Notes under the pieces: model-generated | Seen by the model: only the letters and a program-made list of their open reading frames with translations | What the model was told of the DNA's origin: nothing | Database searches by the model: none | Translations under genes and position numbers: made by a program | Shown: in pieces, positions 60,108 to 64,000 of the stretch | Layout: each line of letters begins with the position of its first letter | How positions within the stretch are numbered: the stretch's first letter is position 1 | NCBI GenBank assembly: GCA_000231825.2 | Contig: JH720361.1 | Span: 136,531-200,530 of the forward strand | Direction: 5' to 3' | Origin: Tetrahymena elliotti 4EA | Taxonomy: Eukaryota > Ciliophora > Oligohymenophorea > Hymenostomatida > Tetrahymenidae | DNA: 64,000 bases

Positions 60108-61030
60108 ATCTAGAGTATTCTTAAATTCTATTTGGACAATTTATTTAAAAGTGAGGTATTTATTATTTGAAGTAGAGATAAATAATTCAAAAAGATGTAA
60201 TATTTGATGAATATACATTTTAGTTTATAATATTTTATTGTATTGCCTTTGAAAACATGTTAAAATAAAGTCTTTTGGAAAAAAGTATTCAAAATTACAT
60301 TTTTTTTCCTTAAAAAATTTTAATTCATTTTTGATTTTATTGAAAAATAATTCTTGTATTCTTAATTTTTATTTTGATGGCTTAGGCTAGAGAAATGTTT
60401 TACTATCTGCTGTTAAAACTAATACAAATATAGTATTAAAGAGAGAATCCTTTATTTAGTGTATTACATTATTTTTGTTTGGCTTTGAAAGCTACTTTAA
60501 AACATTCTTTAATTAAATGGAAAACTTTATTCAAAATTACATTTTTTGATTTATATTTCATTTCGAAAGAGTTGTAAATATTATCAAAAGTTTTAGATTG
60601 ATTGAATCAAAGGAAAAAATATTAAAACACACTTGAGTATTCTTTAAATTTTATTTTAACATAAGTAAGATATTTGTTTGAGAAGGAAATAGAAAAATAT
60701 ATCACGAAAAGCTAAAGAATAGTTTATGAATACATAAATTTATTAGTCCATGTTTTAATATGACCTTAAAAAATATTTTAAATAATAACTCTGATTTAAA
60801 TAAAACTTATTCTAACAACTAAATAAATATTGACTCTATAAACAAAGATTCTTCCTTTCATAAATCTAAAATTAATATTTCTAAAAGAGTTGGAAGTAGA
60901 TTTTTATTTTGAATATGTTTAAAAAATACATAGGTATCACATCAAATTAGTTGGAATAAATCTTATTATTATCTAAAGTATTTTTTTAATTTTTACTGAA
61001 AGAAAAGTAAGGTGTTTATTACTTGAAACC
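60108..61030. repeat. interspersed degenerate repeats
   Basis: ATTCAAAATTACATTTTTT preceded by GCCTTTGAAAnC or GGCTTTGAAAGC and by TATTAC/TATTGT words occurs at about 60236-60307 and 60470-60548. A second word (GAGTATTCTTaAATTnTAtTT then GTnAGGTatTTaTTatTTGA) occurs near 60110, 60634 and, weaker, 60978. Non-coding and diverged. Confidence 0.45.
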
Positions 61031-61575
61031 AAAAATTTTGAAAATAGCAATCACTAAATTTTTCAAAATAAAATAATAAAATCACAAAATAATTCTAAAA
61101 AAGTAAACTTTTTTGATATCTACTTTCTTTTTCTTTTTTTAGCTGACTTAAAGAATTCTCCCATTAAAATATAAAAGCATTTATTCATAAAAGTTTTTGT
61201 CGAAAATAATTTGTTGAGAAAAATAAAATTTTTTCATTATTTTTCCATCAAAAACATAGTTTCAAATATTTAACTAGTCTAAATTTTTCTTTTTAATGAA
61301 AAAATTTGAAGCTATCTTTTCATATTTTTTTTACACATTCTATTAAATATTTAAATGAAAAAATTTTATTTTAGATAAGTTTGAATATTCGAGAAGGATA
61401 ATTAATTTCTAAATGTGCATATGAGGATTATTTAAGTTAGGAGAAATAATTTAAATGTCATTGACTAGTTTCAATAAAGTGTGATTACCAATGATAAGCA
61501 AAAATTGATTTAGTCTGCTTTACTTTTAAAAATTCAATTTAGTTCAAGAGGGTAATAATATTCTTAATTTTAATT

Positions 61576-61905
61576 ATGAAGGTGGTGTAAGATAAAGTCG
61601 ATAGAAAATTAACAAATGAAGAAATAAAATATTCCTTTTCACTAGTATCTCGATTTTATGGAAAATAAAATTTTGCAAATGAGTTGAATGAACAACCCTA
61701 TTAAAATTAATAGAAAAATAATATATTTGGAATTTTTGTTACAATTAAACAATTAATTACCAAGCAAAGTGAAAAGATTTACATTATTTTTGATAAAAAA
61801 TTTGTGTTTTTTTACGAATCTTTCTTTATCTATATAAATTTTTGTAGATGCTTCATAGCAGAGCTTATTATCAATTTCAAACAAGTGTAATCTCTTATAG
61901 CATGA
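61576..61905 (+). CDS. marginal small ORF
   Basis: A 109-codon frame under the ciliate code. The first 45 residues look protein-like (MKVVQDKVDRKLTNEEIKYS, YGKQNFANELNEQPYQ), while the rest is Ile/Phe/Lys-rich and could be chance in AT-rich DNA. No homology recognised, no intron support. Confidence 0.2.
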
Positions 61906-63470
61906 GAGAAAGAAATTCATTTATATATATTCTATAAAAAATAATTCTGAGATGATAAATATTTCTACAAATTAATTTTTAAGAAAATCATTTCAAGCAT
62001 ATTTGTGTTATAGAGCTTGTTGAGAAAAGTTAAGTCTCCATTTGTTGCTATTAAATGTCATAGATATTTATTGCGTCATCTAAATCAAACATTAATTTTC
62101 AGAAAACAAATGATGAAATTTATGAATTAAAGTATTATAACTTGGGAAAATACAAAATAAGGTAATGTGTAAGAGAACTATTATCGTTTAATTATTATAA
62201 TGAAGAAAAATCAATTTTAGGATCTACTTGTACCTTACTTACTTAACAATTTAATATTTATTTAGTAAGGTGAGAAAAGATTGATGATTTAAGACTATAT
62301 TACGTAATGAATAAATGCAACCTAAGATATTGCCTTTTTTGTTTACAAATATTATTTCGCTACACTTTTATATAGAAGGATTACAATATTTTTATTCAGC
62401 GATTTTTTTATTTAAAACTTAATTCTTTATTCAAAGGCTAAATTTATCTTAAGATTTATTTCTGTATTAAATACACTGATTAAGCTTTTACTAAAAATAT
62501 AGGAAGCAGCTTTATCCTGCTTAATTTTGAAGTTGGGGTCATCTTCTAATGAAGTCTTTGCTTCTATTTTTCTTTTTATAGAAGAAGAATATAGAATTTC
62601 ATGCAAAGTAAAAATAAGATTAATGAAATCAAATGTAATAAAGCTTCATTTATAAAAGAATTTAAGAGTTTTCCTTTTTCCTACTATCTTCAAGTTATTA
62701 AATTATATGATATTATGATGAATCAATCAAACAAATTTGAGTGGTTAGTTTCGATTAGAAACTATTAAATTTCATCTAAGATGCTTTTTACGCCTAATTC
62801 CTTACTTTTTTTATTCTTTCCAAAAAAAAACTTAATTGATCCATTTATTGCTGAGAGAGTATGATGAATTTAAGCTAAAAAGAAGCTTAAAATCTTTATT
62901 AATTTATAAGTACTAATCCCTCTTCAAATATATCTCTTCTCTTTTGATAATTAAAGCAAGGGTAAAAAAGGAGAAAAAAAATTAAATTTAAAAAAGCTCA
63001 AAGATTGATTGATCGTCTGTCTCTCAATTGATTGAGGATATTGAATTTAAAAATACAAAGGTTTTGAGAAATACATACATATTTCTTTAATTCTAATAAC
63101 AATCAATGTGTGTTAAAACATTTACATATTTACTTCTCAATAATTATCTATCATTGAAACAACCAAAAATCTTTCTCTTGTAAAATTTAGATTTGCCAAA
63201 AATATAATACTTTTGTGCTCTTTTGTTTAAAATGGATTGATAGATTGATTCAACCAAATTTTTTTATTGTTTGAAATATTACAAAGACCTTTAGATTTTT
63301 TTGTATTAAATTCAAGTAAAAACCAAAATAGGAATCAAGATTTGTTTGTTTGTTTGCTTGTTAATCAAACTTAATAGATTGATTCATCAAAAGCCTTAAA
63401 AAGAAAAATATATCACTCAATTTCTTAATAATAATATTTAAAAAAATTAAAATTAATAATTTAGAAAGAA

Positions 63471-64000
63471 ATGAGAACCTCAACTTTATCCATCTTGCTT
63501 TTATGCATTATGGGAGCTTCCTTTGCTCTTGATGCCAACCAACAAATTCTTTAATAAGCCCTCAATGGTTTCTACGAACAAAATAAATTAGCTGACCCCA
63601 CTACTATTGTTCCTTGTGTTGATACTGCTACTGCTGCTAAAATCGTTGCTTTAGTCCCTCAAGTATTAAAAAAAGCATCAAGTGTAATTACCATTGCTGG
63701 TGCCGCTACCTTGATTTAAGATTTCATTAAGAATTTGAACCCCGCTGTTGGTTAATGCCTTGAAGGTAATGCTGAAGGTCTTGAACTCGCTACTGTTTTT
63801 GATGTTTCTGGAATTACTCCTTCCGCTGCTATTGCCTGGGCTACCGGTCATCCTTCCACTGTTACTGGTGAAGCTGCTACCCTTAACAAGTTATGGACTA
63901 GTGGATAATACAACTCCTTCGGTAACAACGCTTCTGCCTTTGCTCATACAGTTATTAGTTAAATTGGTAAGTCTAAGCATTTACTTTCTGAATCTAACGA
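63471..64000 (+). CDS. secreted protein, 5' part (runs off right edge)
   Basis: Begins at the ATG of MRTSTLSILLLCIMGASFA, a typical cleavable signal peptide, followed by LDANQQILQQALNGFYEQN. The frame is open for 176 codons to the edge. The mature part is Ala/Thr/Val/Ser-rich with Cys at about residues 49 and 96 (TTIVPCVDTATAAKIV, VGQCLEGNAEG) and helix-forming stretches (SSVITIAGAATLIQDFI). Codon use differs sharply from the neighbours: many GCT, GCC, ACC, TCC, AAC and GGT codons, the profile of highly expressed ciliate genes. Family not recognised; abundant secretion or storage in a vesicle is inferred from the signal peptide and codon bias. Confidence 0.9.

Larger units (their letters stand above)
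59549..63470. other. 3.9-kb gene-poor region
   Basis: Divergent spacer between the MKT1-like gene and the secreted-protein gene. It contains degenerate repeats (separate entry) and one marginal ORF (separate entry). Near the right end there are GATTGATTGA runs (63005-63011, 63030-63037, 63236-63250) and TTTGTTTGTTTGC words at 63341-63358. Confidence 0.5.

Noticed and set aside
1..64000. Transposase, reverse transcriptase or telomeric (CCCCAA) repeats
   Set aside because: Searched for by eye in both strands; no DDE, RT or telomere motif was seen.

Overview
The window reads as nuclear DNA of an oligohymenophorean ciliate close to Tetrahymena. It is extremely AT-rich. Open frames appear only when TAA and TAG are read as glutamine and TGA alone as stop, and genes are split by short AT-rich GT..AG introns. 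With that code about two dozen genes become legible. Most exon phases close exactly, which supports the models. Species and nucleus type (micro- or macronuclear) cannot be decided from the sequence.

Layout. 1-5.5 kb: a partial DHH-like protein and a 1014-codon oligopeptidase B relative that has lost its catalytic triad. 5.9-9.1 kb: a small unknown protein and a HAD sugar-phosphatase-like protein with an N-terminal carbohydrate-binding-like domain. 10.5-17.6 kb: an unrecognised multi-exon gene, a GAT-like plus RING protein, a small membrane protein and NIP7. 18 kb: tRNA-Lys(UUU). 19-21.5 kb: a divergent protein kinase. 23.4-30.4 kb: an acidic unknown protein, CLP1, MsrA and an ORF broken by one TGA. 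31.8-39.4 kb: membrane proteins, namely a seven-hydrophobic-segment protein, an acidic type I protein, a C2/membrane/dysferlin-domain protein and a small type I protein. 39.7-45.2 kb: a coiled-coil protein and a membrane-anchored purple acid phosphatase. 46.1-49.9 kb: a MORN-repeat protein with a decayed tandem partial copy beside it. 52.3-56 kb: a coiled-coil protein and an unresolved, possibly broken membrane-protein gene. 56.7-59.5 kb: a very large MKT1-like exon. 63.5 kb to the right edge: the start of a secreted, codon-biased protein.

The genes are mostly unrelated housekeeping and membrane functions, each probably with its own promoter; nothing resembles an operon. RNA processing and ribosome assembly (CLP1, NIP7, tRNA-Lys, MKT1-like) and membrane or ubiquitin traffic (GAT-RING, C2-dysferlin) recur. 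The long gene-free stretches carry degenerate direct repeats. The most interesting items are the pseudo-peptidase with a presequence-like N-terminus, the GAT-RING combination, and four places where a lone TGA interrupts an otherwise coding frame; one of them is shown to be a Trp codon change by comparison with its intact tandem copy.
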